From assembly GCA_905221605.1 (NCBI GenBank), contig CAJNDS010000601.1, positions 1 through 64,000 on the forward strand: a DNA stretch of 64,000 nucleotides. The letters are read 5' to 3'. The DNA comes from Symbiodinium natans. Taxonomy: Eukaryota > Sar > Dinophyceae > Suessiales > Symbiodiniaceae. The position numbers were made by a program, and so were the translations under genes. Below are positions 39,696 through 50,371 of the stretch, piece by piece. Each line of letters starts with the position of its first letter. Within the stretch, counting starts at the first letter, position 1. Below the pieces are notes generated by a model. That model ran no database searches. It saw only the letters and a program-made list of their open reading frames with translations, and had not been told where the DNA came from.

Positions 39696-39755
39696 GACGT
39701 GCTGAACACCCTCAACGGCTTCGGCCTGGGTGCCAGCGATGTCTTCGTGAAGCTC
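39696..39755 (+). CDS. clear 60-nt exon
   Basis: Acceptor GGCTTCCACAAG and donor GTGAGC. Exactly 20 codons: DVLNTLNGFGLGASDVFVKL. Confidence 0.8.
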
Positions 39756-39972
39756 GTGAGCTCCTGTGGCTGAAGACCCTCCCTAAACCCTAAACCCTAA
39801 ACCCTTCTTTAGCGAGATTGCACCTGAGAATTCACTGAAAACGCAGAACACCTTGGGACTGTTCTATATCCGGGCCCTTCTTTAGTTGCTCCTCAGACTA
39901 GCTTTTCAGAGTTTTTGTAGGATGCAGACGGGCTCACAGTTTAGAGGAGCACTGGCTTGCAGGGCTCATTCG

Positions 39973-40077
39973 CTACTTGAAGGTTCATGGGCAATTAGAA
40001 GTAGAGTTATAAGTACCCCGAAGTAAGGTTCTAGGTATAGTTACCCTACTTACAACAACCCATGAACCTCCAAGTAG
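39973..40077. mobile_element. palindromic element family B, well preserved
   Basis: CTACTTGAAGGTTCATGGGC and CCCATGAACCTCCAAGTAG, with TTATAAGTACCCCGAAGTAA inside. Confidence 0.85.
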
Positions 40078-40107
40078 GACCCCTAGGACCCAGAGTAGGA
40101 CCTTATT

Positions 40108-40195
40108 CCGTTTAGGTTCCCTTCTAAGCCCCTTGAAACCAAACAAGGCCACCCTTTTTTGTTCCTAGGTGGCTCTTGGGTCTAGTTCACGGGCG
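40108..40195 (+). mobile_element. element family G
   Basis: GGTTCCCTTCTAAGCCCCTT, then ACCAA...CCACCCTTTTTTGTTCCTAG and CTCTTGGGTCTAG. Same order as at 43205. Confidence 0.65.
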
Positions 40196-40199
40196 CTTC

Positions 40200-40940
40200 G
40201 AAATAAGAGTTCTGGGTAGGGACGCTGCAGTTCCGGAAATTTTAAACCAGTCCCCACAGCCTAAACCTTAAGCCTAAGGCCCCCAAGTAAAGCGTGAAAT
40301 AGAGCCCTTGCTTTACATAGAAGGGATTCATGGGGCATCCTCCGAAAAGATGTGAAAACAGGCAAGTTGGGGGATCCAGGGTTGATATTCCCATCAAGAC
40401 AAAGAGGTTCAATCCTCGGGGTCATTGTCGTCAATCAATATCATTATCATTCAGTACTACGCATACTAGACTAGTATTAACCTACCTGCCCTAAAACCTA
40501 GACCCAGTGCTCATCTGTTTCTTTCGTTATCTTTGGATGGCAGGTGCAGAGCTGAAAGAGCATCAGGTCTCTGACAAGGGTCCCTGGGTTTCGGGGTAGA
40601 GTTTCAAGCCGCAGCCGAGGCAACAATGAAGAACTTGCGAGGACATCTGGCTGCTTCCCGACGTCGGCATCTCCCCAAAAAGGGATACCCCTCATACGCC
40701 CCGAAGTACTCTGCTCCTTAGTACAGGAACCCCCAAAAGAGTACACTTATTTTCGGACACCCCCAAATCCTAACGGTCCTAGCCGCAAAGGCAGGCTGGC
40801 TACAGCCCGCTGTTTTCTGCATGCCTGAAATGAGGCCAGCCAGAACGGAGAACACTCAAACAACCACAGTAGCAAAACCCAAACCCCTTAGCAAGCAAGT
40901 CGCAGACAACTTCTGGCGCATTTTGTACTTTTTCGTTCCG
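40200..40940. other. intron-like stretch, no gene seen
   Basis: Frames on both strands are short and weak in composition. Telomeric repeats are nearly absent until 40950. Confidence 0.4.
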
Positions 40941-41090
40941 TACAGCTATCCCCTAAACCCTAAACCCTAAACCCTAAACCGCCCTAAGCCCTTCCTGGCT
41001 GTGTGTTGCCGAGGTAGCGAGCAGAGGGACAGTGACACATCTGGTTCTAGTCCAAACTTTGCCGAGTTGGCTTTTGAGATGTTGGGCCTT

Positions 41091-41210
41091 TCTACTTGGA
41101 GGCACGTAGGCAGTTGTAAGTAGGATTAGAATTGGGATGAACCAGAGTGGTAACAACATGTAGGGCACTTAGGTGTAACTTATAGTGGGAAGTAGGATTA
41201 TACTTGGGTT
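41091..41210. mobile_element. diverged family B element
   Basis: CTACTTGGAGGCACGTAGGC left terminus. The right side is decayed. Confidence 0.55.
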
Positions 41211-41217
41211 TGCGACT

Positions 41218-42480
41218 AATGGCTTAAGAACCCCCCCCCCCCCCACCCCCCCCCCCCCCCCCCCCCATCCCCCCCCCCCCCCCCACCCCGAGGGTTGGAC
41301 TTCCGGACTATGTGACAACAGCTTTTGTTGTAATTAACACAACATTTTTTCAATCTGTTGTAGCATTTTTGTCCTTTTCCTGTGTCTTTCTTGGCAGCTA
41401 TGTGAGTAATTACTTCTCTTTTTTTCGACGACAAGATTAAACATAGTCGCAACCCCGCGCAACCCCGCGAACCGCGCGGAACCCCGCGGAACCCCGCGAA
41501 CCCCGCGCACCCCGCGCAACCCCGCGCAACCCCGCGCAACCCCCGCGAACCCCGCGGAACCCCGCGCAACCCCGCGCAACCCCGCGAACCCCGCGCACCC
41601 CGTGCAACCCTGCACACCCCGCGAACCCCACGGAACCCCGCGCAACCCCGCACACCCCGCGCAACCCCGCGCACCCCGCGCAACCCCGCGCAACCACGCG
41701 AACCCCGCGCAACCCCGCGAACCCCGCGGAACCCCGCCGCGCAACCCCGCGAACCCCCGCAAACCCCGCGAACCCCGCGCAACCCCGCGAACCCCGCGCC
41801 CGCGCACCCCGCGGAACCCCGCGCAACCCCGCGAACCACGGAACCCCGCGAACCCCGCGGAGAACCCGCACCCCGTGAACCCCGCGCACCCCGCGCAATT
41901 CCGCGGAACCCCGCGCAACCCCCGCCCGCCCGCGGAACCCCGCACAACCCCGCCAACCCCGCGCACCCCGCAACCCCGCGAACCCGCGGAGGCCCGCGCC
42001 CCCGCGGAACCCCGCGCAACCCCGCACACCCCGCGCAACCTCCGAACCCCGCCGAACCCCGCGCATCCCCGCGAACCCCGCGCCACCCCGCGAAACGCCG
42101 CGGAACCCCGCGCAACCCCGCGAACCGTGCGAACCCCGCGGAACCCCGCGCAACCCGCGCAACCCCGCGAACCCCGCGGAGCCCCACAACCCCGCGCGTT
42201 AACCCCGCGCAACCCCGCGAACCCCGCGAACCCCGCGCACCCCCGCGCAACCCCGCGCAACCCCGCGAACCCCGCGAGAACCAACCCAGCCCACCAACCC
42301 CGCGTCACATAGCACGGAAGAGTCCAAGCCACCCCCCCCCCCCCCCCCCCCCCCCCCCAAGAAAAAAAAATAACAAATGCATAATAATAATAATGAGATT
42401 TAAAAAAGACCTTATTGGGATAATATAGGGATTGTTTTTCTTATTCTGTGTTTTATTCTTTTGGGGTTCTTAAGCAAATA
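41218..42480. mobile_element. giant family C element carrying a GC-rich satellite
   Basis: The left terminus GGCTTAAGAACCCCCCCC and right terminus TTTTGGGGTTCTTAAGCAAA match the 130-bp family C elements, but 1.2 kb lies between them: poly-C (41231-41284), 160 bp of AT-rich sequence, an 850-bp CGCGNAACCC decamer satellite, poly-C (42333-42358) and AT-rich sequence. The satellite appears to have expanded inside an ordinary small element. Confidence 0.75.
41452..42296. repeat. 10-bp AACCCCGCGC/AACCCCGCGA satellite
   Basis: About 80 decamers of (A/C)ACCCCGCG(A/C/G) with occasional indels. It gives long frames of Arg/Gly/Ala repeats on the minus strand and Pro/Arg/Asn on the plus strand. None is a gene. 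Confidence 0.95.
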
Positions 42481-42535
42481 GTAGTTTAGGGGCACATATA
42501 TGACCCCACGAGCTTGTACGGTTCTCGGCCCCCAG

Positions 42536-42599
42536 GGTTTGTCTTGGGCGGCTTGGCGCCGAGTTTCGCCTCACCTTGCTCGACCCAGACCATGATGCG
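42536..42599 (+). CDS. clear 64-nt exon (model gene 42.5-46.8 kb, exon 1 seen)
   Basis: Acceptor GGCCCCCAG and donor GTTTAGGG. It reads VCLGRLGAEFRLTLLDPDHD then A. The donor leaves phase 0, matching the next exon. Confidence 0.75.
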
Positions 42600-42879
42600 G
42601 TTTAGGGTTTAGGGTTTAGGGTTACATCGGGTTCAGGTTTTAGGGTTTTGGGGGCTAAATTGCACAAAAAAGGGTGTTGAAGTACAAAACCCAGAACTAC
42701 CAACGGCGAAGTCGTGGAGAGGTGCCACACTTCATGTCTTTCTCATGCCAGTATCTATGGACATCTGTGGGTGGATTCTGTAGCTCTGTCACTCATAGGC
42801 AGCTGCACAACCCAAGCCTCTCCACAGCCCTAAACCCTAAACCCTAAACCCTAAAGGCCCTAAACCCTAAACCCCCTAG

Positions 42880-43004
42880 AGCCCCAAAGGCATGAAGTGC
42901 AGGACCATCAACAGGGAGACCTTACTGAAGTTGCTGGATCTCATCCGCCAGCTGGGGCCACTGGACACATGGTTCTACTTCCTGAAGGCCAGCCGGGTGC
43001 ACCT
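42880..43004 (+). CDS. clear 125-nt exon (exon 2 of model)
   Basis: Acceptor ACCCCCTAG and donor GTAACCC. It reads SPKGMKCRTINRETLLKLLD then LIRQLGPLDTWFYFLKASRV and H, leaving CT. Leu-rich, helical. This is one of the longest and cleanest of the exon set. Confidence 0.85.
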
Positions 43005-43046
43005 GTAACCCTAAACTCTAAACCCCTTGGCCCTAAACCCTAACAG

Positions 43047-43110
43047 AGCCAGTTTGATGGACATCGGCGGCAATTTGGGCGTCTCCGAGCTGTCGGAAAA
43101 TTCAGAGTTT
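43047..43110 (+). CDS. exon-like segment (exon 3 of model)
   Basis: Acceptor CCCTAACAG. Its first A completes the CT codon of exon 2, giving L-A-S-L. It reads ASLMDIGGNLGVSELSENSE. The 3' boundary is uncertain (a GT lies at 43080). Confidence 0.65.
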
Positions 43111-43204
43111 GGGATCAGGGGCTTTAGGGGCTGCAGTTCCCCCAGTACTCCTTTGTTGCGCGTATATTAGGAACTAGGACCGGAAGTGGGCCCTTTTTCC
43201 TGTT

Positions 43205-43285
43205 TTAGGGTTGGGGTTCCCTCATAACCCCCTTAACACCAACAAAGGGCACCCTTTTTTATTCCTAGCTTACTCCCGGGTCTAG
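43205..43285 (+). mobile_element. element family G
   Basis: GGTTGGGGTTCCCTCATAAC, ACACCAACAAAGGGCACCC, TTTTTTATTCCTAG and CCCGGGTCTAG, colinear with 40108. Confidence 0.65.
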
Positions 43286-43674
43286 GGAACGTACGGAAGC
43301 CGAGCCTGGCATCCTGAATTCCCCTCCAGCGCCACGCCTGGGAGAATGTTCGGAAAGCTCAGTAGCGAATCGGGCTTCGGCAGCTCCTCCCCAATGGCCA
43401 GGATGGGAGGGCACGAATGATACTGAGATGCCCTATACTGCGCTTTCCTGTAAAATACGGCGCTTTCCTTCAAAAAACAACAACCCCACTTCCCCCCCCA
43501 TCCCCCCCCTCTTCCCCTTCCCCCGCCCCCTCTCCACCACCACCTCCCTGAACTGAACCGTGAAACCTGTGAAGGTTTGGGGTATATCGTGCCTCGTGAC
43601 TGTTTAGGAAATACCAGTGCGCTCGCATGTTTGCTCCCTTGGGAGGTTGAAAAACATCATAGGCCCTTTTACTA

Positions 43675-43775
43675 CTATTTGCTTAAGAACCCCAAAAGAA
43701 TAAATAATACAAATCCCTATCTTCCCCTTAAATAAGGAAGAATACTTATTTTTTGGGGGTTCTTAAACAATCAGT
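43675..43775. mobile_element. palindromic element family C
   Basis: TATTTGCTTAAGAACCCC and GGGGGTTCTTAAACAATCAGTA, AT-rich centre. Confidence 0.8.
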
Positions 43776-43867
43776 AGTTTAGGTACCCTGACTATGAGTA
43801 GTCATAGATTACAACCCAACATGGGAGCTGCCCGAACCTTTCCGAGGCCGTGTGCGCTCCGCTACAG

Positions 43868-43902
43868 ACGGCGCTGCCAATCATGCAGCAGACGGTCCTG
43901 AG
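43868..43902 (+). CDS. short exon (exon 4 of model)
   Basis: Acceptor CGCTACAG and a possible GC donor (GCCTAAAC). It reads TALPIMQQTVL plus AG, which with the G of the next exon completes an arginine codon. Confidence 0.5.
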
Positions 43903-44099
43903 GCCTAAACCCTAAACCCGAAACCCCAAACCCCCCTGGTCTGCTTTGCGGGTGGCAAAAAGGCTCCAAACCCTAAACCCGAAACCCTAAACCCGAAACC
44001 TTAAACCCTAAACCCTACACCCTAAACCCTAAACCCTAAACCCCCAAAACCCCCTAAACCCTAAACCCTAACCTAGGGTTCATGCCCTGGCCTCTGTAG

Positions 44100-44196
44100 G
44101 TGCCTGGTCATGGCGGGCCACCGCACGCCCGTGGAGGAGGCGCGCATCGCGGATCGCAACAGGCGCGGCCTGTGCAACTGGGATTCTTGGGATTGG
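44100..44196 (+). CDS. clear 97-nt exon (exon 5 of model)
   Basis: Acceptor CCTCTGTAG and donor GTTTAGGG. It reads CLVMAGHRTPVEEARIADRN then RRGLCNWDSWDW. High G/C3. Confidence 0.75.
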
Positions 44197-44566
44197 GTTT
44201 AGGGTTTAGGGTTTAGGGTTTAGGGTTTCGGGTTTCGGGTTTCGTGTTTCACACTTTGAGGCGATTGCACAAGTTCTGATGCAAAAAAAGGGTTTCGTGA
44301 CGTGTTTCGGGTTTAGGGTTTGGGATTCAAGGTTTACGGTTTCGGGTTTACAGTTTGGGTGGCAGTCGGTGGTTCTAAGGTCTGGGTCTGGGAGTTCAAG
44401 GGACGGAGTGAACAGGGTTTCGTTTAGGGTTCCTTGATTGATTGCTGGTGTTAGGAGTTAGCTTTGAATAAAGGGTTTCCTTGACAAGTAGCCCTAAACC
44501 CTAAACCCCAAACCCCAAACCCTAAACCCTAAACCCTAAACCCTAAACCGCAGCCTCCTTATAAAG

Positions 44567-44651
44567 GCCCAGCTTTCGGGAGACCAGGGTGCGAACTTGT
44601 TGATCTGCGGCAGCTTGATTTCGGAAGGCGCCAGTTTGCAAGCCTGTAGAA
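44567..44651 (+). CDS. exon-like segment (exon 6 of model)
   Basis: Acceptor TTATAAAG in phase 0, compatible with exon 5. It reads AQLSGDQGANLLICGSLISE then GASLQA. Donor either GTAGAA at 44646 or GTTTAGGG at 44652. Confidence 0.6.
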
Positions 44652-45074
44652 GTTTAGGGTTTAGGGTTTAGGGTTTGGGGTTTGGGGTTTAGGGTTTAGG
44701 GGGGGGGGGGGGGGGGAACCTAGGGGGGGGTAGTATCGAGGGGGGTAGTAGGGGGAACCCATGAACAGAGTAAGGGCGTCCTCCTCATACGATCACTGTC
44801 CAAAAATGAAGGAAAGGCTCCCGAGATGTGACCCCAGGCTCCAAAGCCGTTTAGGGTTTAGGGTTAAGGGTTAAGGGTGAAGGATTTAGGTTTTCTAAAC
44901 AAACCCCTAACCTCTGCTCTCTCACCCTAGGCCTCAAATCACTCTAAGCCCTGGCTTGGCCACCCAGAGACCCCACAATTCCTTAGCTAAGCAAGTAGAG
45001 AAGAAATCATCCCAGTATGGCTTCGGCCATTTTCCCGAGTAAAGGGACCCAAAACCTTACAGTAAGTCCTACAC

Positions 45075-45178
45075 CTTGGGATGTCCCCCCTTACACGAAC
45101 AGTCCTCAATAGGGATTAGAATAGGGGGTACGATAATCTCCCTACTAAGGACTGTTAGTCTAAGGGCGGACATCCCAA
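45075..45178. mobile_element. palindromic element family A
   Basis: CTTGGGATGTCCCCCCTTAC and GTCTAAGGGCGGACATCCCAA. Confidence 0.9.
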
Positions 45179-45208
45179 CCTACACCCTTCAAGCCCCGCT
45201 ACGCACAG

Positions 45209-45272
45209 ATCTGAGCTCCTCATCTCCGTGGCGCCCGGGCCTCCGATCGGGCTGCCGCTAGGCACGGGCAGG
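45209..45272 (+). CDS. exon-like segment (exon 7 of model)
   Basis: Acceptor CTACGCACAG and donor GTGGGC. It reads SELLISVAPGPPIGLPLGTG then R. Its phase does not match exon 6 directly, so an exon may be missing between them. Confidence 0.65.
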
Positions 45273-45862
45273 GTGGGCCCAGACACCTCTTATGGGTTTA
45301 GGGTTCCCTAAACCCTAAACCCTAAACCTTTGTCCGGTTTTTGAGGGTCTATAGGGTTCATAGGGTTCCGAAGGTTGGCAGGGGTTTCAGGGTTCCGAGG
45401 GTTTATAGTTTGGGAGGTTCATCTGGGCGTGTCGCGGATGCGGCACTGACTGAAACGCATGTCGGTATTCCTGGCAGCCTTGTCGCCCTGAAGTCACGAG
45501 TACTTGGTCCGCGGATCTGTGAGTGCTGGTTTTGGTATTCCTGGCAGACTTCCACGACTCCAGATGCGAAAAGGGTTCAGACTCTCGCATACGGCCTGTG
45601 CAACATCCTTCCATTTGGCCACACTTCAGCAACCAACGAGTGACCGTAAGCCTGTCGATCCCATGAAGCAGGACAACAGTTCCCTTTTCATTTTCAGAGC
45701 AAACCTCAGAAACGCCCAAAGCAGTAAGCTTTGCTACGTACAGCCCTGACAGGGTTGAACGCTTCGGGTTTAGGGTTTAGGGCTTAGGGCCATCCTCTGA
45801 GTCCTAAACTCTTAGCCTCCGACCCCTACTACAGCTTCACATGCCTCCTCCTCTTTTGACAG

Positions 45863-45919
45863 GGCAGGCTTCCTCCAAGCACATCGCGCCCCTGGAGAAG
45901 GCGGCCATAGTCTTCAAGG
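45863..45919 (+). CDS. exon-like segment (exon 8 of model)
   Basis: A strong pyrimidine tract CCTCCTCCTCTTTTGACAG precedes it and donor GTTTAGGG follows. It reads QASSKHIAPLEKAAIVFK. The alternative start at 45868 matches the phase of exon 7. Confidence 0.7.
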
Positions 45920-46297
45920 GTTTAGGGTGTTGTGTTCGGATTTAGGGTTTTGTGTTAGGGTCTAGGGTTTAGGGTTTTGTGTTATTTATTGTGGTGCTCC
46001 TCAGAACACCAGTCTGTTGAGAGGGATTTACTTGAAGGAGGGGGAATCTCGTAATGATTAGGCAGCCTTTTTGCGGGAACTCGGGTTGGAGTGTGGGGTT
46101 GCAGGTGCAATGTTTTACCTCGGGGGGGGGGGGGGGGGGTTCCGAAAATCTGGTGTCCCCTGTTCGGGTCCTTTTTTTCAGGGGTATTCTGCTTTTGTTG
46201 TGGGCTACAAACGGCGATCCGAATTTTGGGAAACTCGCGTATTGGCCTGAGGCCGGACCTAAAACATCAAGTTCGCAGTGGGCCACAGACCCCTGAA

Positions 46298-46397
46298 CTT
46301 GGGATGTTCCATCCTATACTAACAGTCCTTAATCGAGACTATCATAGGGGGTACTATCATCCCTACTAAGGACTGTTAGTATAGGGGGGAACATCCC
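46298..46397. mobile_element. palindromic element family A
   Basis: CTTGGGATGTTCCATCCTAT and GTATAGGGGGGAACATCC. Confidence 0.9.
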
Positions 46398-46691
46398 CAC
46401 CCTAGACTTTACACTCCCTGACCCGGAGAGTGCAAACCTGAATTGAGACGGCGCTCCATGAGTGTATCCTGCGCAGTGCCAGATGATAATCTAGATCCTA
46501 AATCCTGAACCTTTCTTAGGTTCCAAACCATAGAAACCCTAAACCCGACAGCCCCGAGCCCCAAAGTCTTACCGAAAACCCTCAATCCCAAACCCTGTTT
46601 AGGTTCCAAAGCATAGAACCCTAAACCCTAAACCCTAAACCCTAAACCCTCAGAAGCCCTCAGCTTCCAAGTCTTCTGGAAACTTGCGCAG

Positions 46692-46766
46692 GTCTTTGGA
46701 TACCAGTTGCTCACCGAGGGCATCTCAGACATCCTCATTGCCTGGACCTATCCGAAGCTTGGCTGA
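46692..46766 (+). CDS. terminal exon (exon 9 of model)
   Basis: Acceptor ACTTGCGCAG. It reads VFGYQLLTEGISDILIAWTY then PKLG and TGA at 46764-46766. Hydrophobic and aromatic. A C-terminus with clean boundaries. Confidence 0.75.
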   Translation, partial: VFGYQLLTEGISDILIAWTYPKLG

Positions 46767-47164
46767 GGCTGCGGTTTCTGGGTTTAGGGTTCAGGGTTTA
46801 GGGTTTAGGGTTTAGGGTTTGGGATGAAGGGTTTGGGGTTTAGGGTTTGGCTTTGGGTTCAAGATTGGGAATTCGGGCTTAGAGTTTTATGTTGTAGGTA
46901 AAGGGGTTTTCGGGCTTAGGGCTCAGGGAACTTCAATTCAGCCTTTCGTTTCATCCCCCCCCCCCCCCCAAATAGGTTTAGGGTTCGGGCTGAAGGGTTT
47001 TAGGGTAGAGCGGGTAGAGCTATACACATTAGTAAGCATCTAGATCTCAATGTTTCTGTGCACCCCCCCCCCCCCCCCCCCCCATCGCGCAAGGAACAAC
47101 TGGGTCGCAGGGCAGGGCGTCCTGTTCCACGGGCCAGAGGCCAGAGAGAGGGTGGAGAGAAGCA

Positions 47165-47303
47165 CTCCTTCACATGCGTGTCTTTTCGCATGCCCACATA
47201 TGAGATAGTTGAGATGGCTATGAGACGCTGTACGCCTTGGCTTAGCAACGATCTTCTACGTGATTTCTTGGGAAAACTTGAGAGGAGTTATTCGAGGCAT
47301 GAG
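47165..47303 (+). CDS. exon-like segment, helical
   Basis: It reads MPTYEIVEMAMRRCTPWLSN then DLLRDFLGKLERSYSRHE before the donor GTCAGG at 47304. The start is uncertain. G/C3 is lower than in the neighbours but the sequence is protein-like. Confidence 0.6.
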
Positions 47304-47935
47304 GTCAGGGCTGCAGTTCAGCTGTGGGCTCCCTAAACCCTTGAAAACCCCCTACTTGAGACGGTTGGTTCATGGGCAGTTATAAGTAGGGCTGTAGGTA
47401 CCCTAAGTAAGTTTAGGGTTTAAGGTTTTAAACCCTGAAACGGAGCGATGAAACCCTGCGCCTGAAACCTTACTTGCCGATTCTTGGGTGGATAGAAGTA
47501 GGGTTATAAGTAAGGCAACAATCTTACTTGTGCCCTATAAGCCCTAAACCCGTTCTTAGACCCGGCAGATACCTTCCTAAACCCTATACCCTAAACCCTA
47601 AACAACCTTCGCGTAGATGTCTCTTGCTGGGCCCAGGGTCGAGCTTCCTCAACGTCCTAAGGGTTAGATTTCTTTAGGGATGCAAAAGGGCCGATGTTTG
47701 CGTACAACACCCTAGGGAGTACTAAAGGACAACAAATGCACTGTCTTCTTGTGTTTCTAAAGGGGGGGGGCCCTGCCTGAAGGCCTCATTCTGGGCTTTT
47801 CTGAAACAGGCCCCAAGACTCACGCGATTCTTGCAGTTGCAGAGAGTGCTTGCAGAAACCTCTGAATTCTGAAACGTCCCTGAATACCTGAACCCTAAAC
47901 TAAATTAACCCTAAACCCTAAACCCGGTGGTGCAG

Positions 47936-48009
47936 GCCCTTGGCCTGAGGGTCGTCGAATTCCGAAATGGCCGTGCATGGGTGGCTGGCCAAGCACTGGT
48001 CGTTCTGCC
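47936..48009 (+). CDS. clear 74-nt exon
   Basis: Acceptor GGTGGTGCAG and donor GTGAGG. It reads ALGLRVVEFRNGRAWVAGQA then LVVL, an alternating beta-strand-like pattern. Confidence 0.8.
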
Positions 48010-48456
48010 GTGAGGCCCTGCCTGGAACCCCCACAGAACAAGGGGAATCGACTCCGTTCATAGGGGTCTTTTCGGGAATAATTTCCTTTTTTTGGGGTAC
48101 TATAATTCCTAAGAAACAGCTAAAGTTAGAATTCTTGCTAGGGTTTCAAGATCAGTATTAGTATAGACATGACTACTACGGAGTCTAGGTAAGGCTCTAC
48201 ACCTTGAATCATGGTTGGGCCGAAACGATGTTGACAGGTTTCCAGCGGATCTGAGCTCGATAGCTTAGTGGCGGTTTGCCATCAAACCTACTCCTTGTTT
48301 GGGTGGGTTCCATCTTTGGCACCACCCTCAACCCTAACTAAACCCTGAACCCTAATTAGACCCTAAACCCTAAACCCCAAACCCTACACAATCCCTTAGA
48401 TCTGTAGTTGAGGGGAATACCGACTTTCTCCCCCACACGGAGATGCCTTTTCCGAG

Positions 48457-48522
48457 GTCTCCTTGTGCAACCTGGCCTGGGTTCTCCAGCCGCAGCAGTG
48501 CTGCGCAGCTTGTCTCAAGGGG
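48457..48522 (+). CDS. exon-like segment, Cys cluster
   Basis: Acceptor TTTCCGAG and donor GTTTTAGGG. It reads VSLCNLAWVLQPQQCCAACL then K, with four cysteines, three of them in a CCxxC run. Confidence 0.6.
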
Positions 48523-48891
48523 GTTTTAGGGTTTAGGGTTTTAGGGTTTAGGTTTGAAAGCCTAGTCAAAGTGTTTAGGTTTGGGGTTTAGGGCCGGGTT
48601 AAAAGCAAGGGTATTGGGGTGGGTGGTGGGGACTCTTGCGGTTTGGGGGCTTGAGGCAACCAAGACTTACCCGAACGTATCCTGTGTTTCAAAGGCTTGC
48701 TTGAAGGTTCATGGACTTCTATAACTTGGTTTGGTGTTTAAGATTTAGGGTTTTGGGTATAGTGCTTAGCGTTTAGGGCGTCGGGCTTTGAATCTACCCT
48801 ACGTAATCCCTCTCCGTGACTTTAATTGATTTTTCGAACAGGGCTTAGGAGCACAAGCTGGGGACTTCGCCGGCTCAAAGAGGGGTTTAGG

Positions 48892-48994
48892 TTGGGATGT
48901 TCGCCCTTATACTAACAGTCCTTAATAGGGAGTGCAATAGGGGGTACCAAATGTCCCTAGTAAGGACTGTTAATATCAGGGGGAACATCCCAAG
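48892..48994. mobile_element. palindromic element family A
   Basis: TTGGGATGTTCGCCCTTATA and AATATCAGGGGGAACATCCCAA. Confidence 0.9.
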
Positions 48995-49245
48995 GCTCAA
49001 GGTTTTCGGAGTTAGGGACGTCCCTTGCGATGCGATGAGGTTTTGAGTTTAGCGTGCTTTGTTGGGGGGTTAGGTGCCGGTTTGGTTTCGGGCCATGTTT
49101 CATGGCTGTACTTCAAGCCCTGAACCCTGAAGCCTCACAAGCGCACTCGAGCCTGTTGCAGGAAAATAGCAAAAACTTGACTCGAAAACCCTGTTAATGT
49201 GTCAAGTTTCAGCCTGTTCGGAGAATGAGGGGTTGTTCTAAACTG

Positions 49246-49344
49246 CTATTTTGCTAAAGAACATGCCAAAAACCAAAGGATTATAGTCCCTATATTGCCC
49301 TTATAAGGAGGTTTGGGGGGGGGGGGTACTTAAGCAAATAGTTC
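49246..49344. mobile_element. diverged family C element
   Basis: CTATTTTGCTAAAGAACATG on the left and GGGGTACTTAAGCAAATAG on the right, with a poly-G next to the right arm. Confidence 0.7.
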
Positions 49345-49576
49345 TAAACGATCCTTAAAAGCATGGACCGTCGGGGATTAAGAGGCCCAAGAAGTGAATC
49401 CTTATGAAAATGGAGCCTCGCCAAGGGTGGTTGTGAGGACAGGTACTTTACAGCAACTATCAGGCTGGGTCTCTCAGATTTTCTCCCATTGGCGTACCTG
49501 TACCTACATTTTAAGGCCCCGCAGTGTAGCAGGAACCCACAACAGGAACCACCTGAAACCCTAAAACCCTGACTCC

Positions 49577-49705
49577 GAAACCCTAAACCCTAAACCCTAA
49601 GCCCTAAACCCTAAACCCTAAACCCTAAACCCTAAACCCTAAACCCTAAACCCTAAACCCTAAACCCTAAACCCTAAACCCTAAACCCTAAACCCTAAAC
49701 CCTAC
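49577..49705 (-). repeat. (CCCTAAA)n array, longest in window
   Basis: About 18 heptamers, one CCCTAAG. Confidence 0.95.
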
Positions 49706-49738
49706 CCTCCTAAACCTGTTTCGTGCCCTGGATGCTAG

Positions 49739-49792
49739 GAGCTTGCGACGGGCATCCCGTGGGAGGCGCCGAGCCAGTACAGCCAGTTCAGG
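49739..49792 (+). CDS. clear exon
   Basis: Acceptor CTGGATGCTAG. It reads ELATGIPWEAPSQYSQF with high G/C3. A GC donor (GCTTTGG) follows; a downstream GT is not obvious. Confidence 0.7.
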
Positions 49793-49965
49793 GCTTTGGG
49801 CTTTAGGGTCATTTAGGGTTTTTTAGGGTTTAGGGTTTAGGGTTTAGGGCTTAAGTTTAGGGTTTAGGGTTTAGGGCAGCTAGTAGCCGGTAGAAGACCT
49901 ACTGCTGTTGCCCGGCAACCGGATCCGAGAGGCCTAGATGTAAACAGGTTTAGGGCTGCTTGGAG

Positions 49966-50085
49966 GTTCTTCATGGGTACTTAGAAGTGCGGGTATACGT
50001 AGGGTAACTATAGCTATAAGTGGCTATACACTTAGTTTTAGGGTGCTTTTAACCCTGCTGATAGCGACCCATGAACCGTCAAGTA
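49966..50085. mobile_element. palindromic element family B
   Basis: TGCTTGGAGGTTCTTCATGGG and CGACCCATGAACCGTCAAGTAG. Confidence 0.8.
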
Positions 50086-50371
50086 GCCCTAAACCCCAAA
50101 CCCTAAACCTCTTTAAAGGTAATGTCATAAGTAGAGATACAAGGCAGGCTCGGACGAAGCCCTCAAGTCCCTAAATCATTCTCAATGGCTTGTGCGGTCG
50201 GGTCGGAGGAGGTGGGATAGTGCGTCTCACTCCCCAAGGAGTGCCTTGTGTCTGGTCATCCCAGACTACACAACTTACCGATAAGTCCGACAACCCTGAA
50301 AAAACAGCCGTAAGCACGAAACCCTCAGCCCTGCTCCCTACACCCCCATCATAGATACAAACCATGTACAC

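Noticed and set aside
41216-42332. Minus-strand frames of 250-344 codons and a plus-strand frame of 236 codons
   Set aside because: They arise from a 10-bp GC satellite whose unit lacks stops in several frames. The amino-acid repeats simply mirror the decamer.
48255-48325. tRNA-like TAGCTTAGTGG plus hairpin GGTTTGCCATCAAACC
   Set aside because: The hairpin has a 4-nt loop, not an anticodon arm, and no acceptor stem forms.
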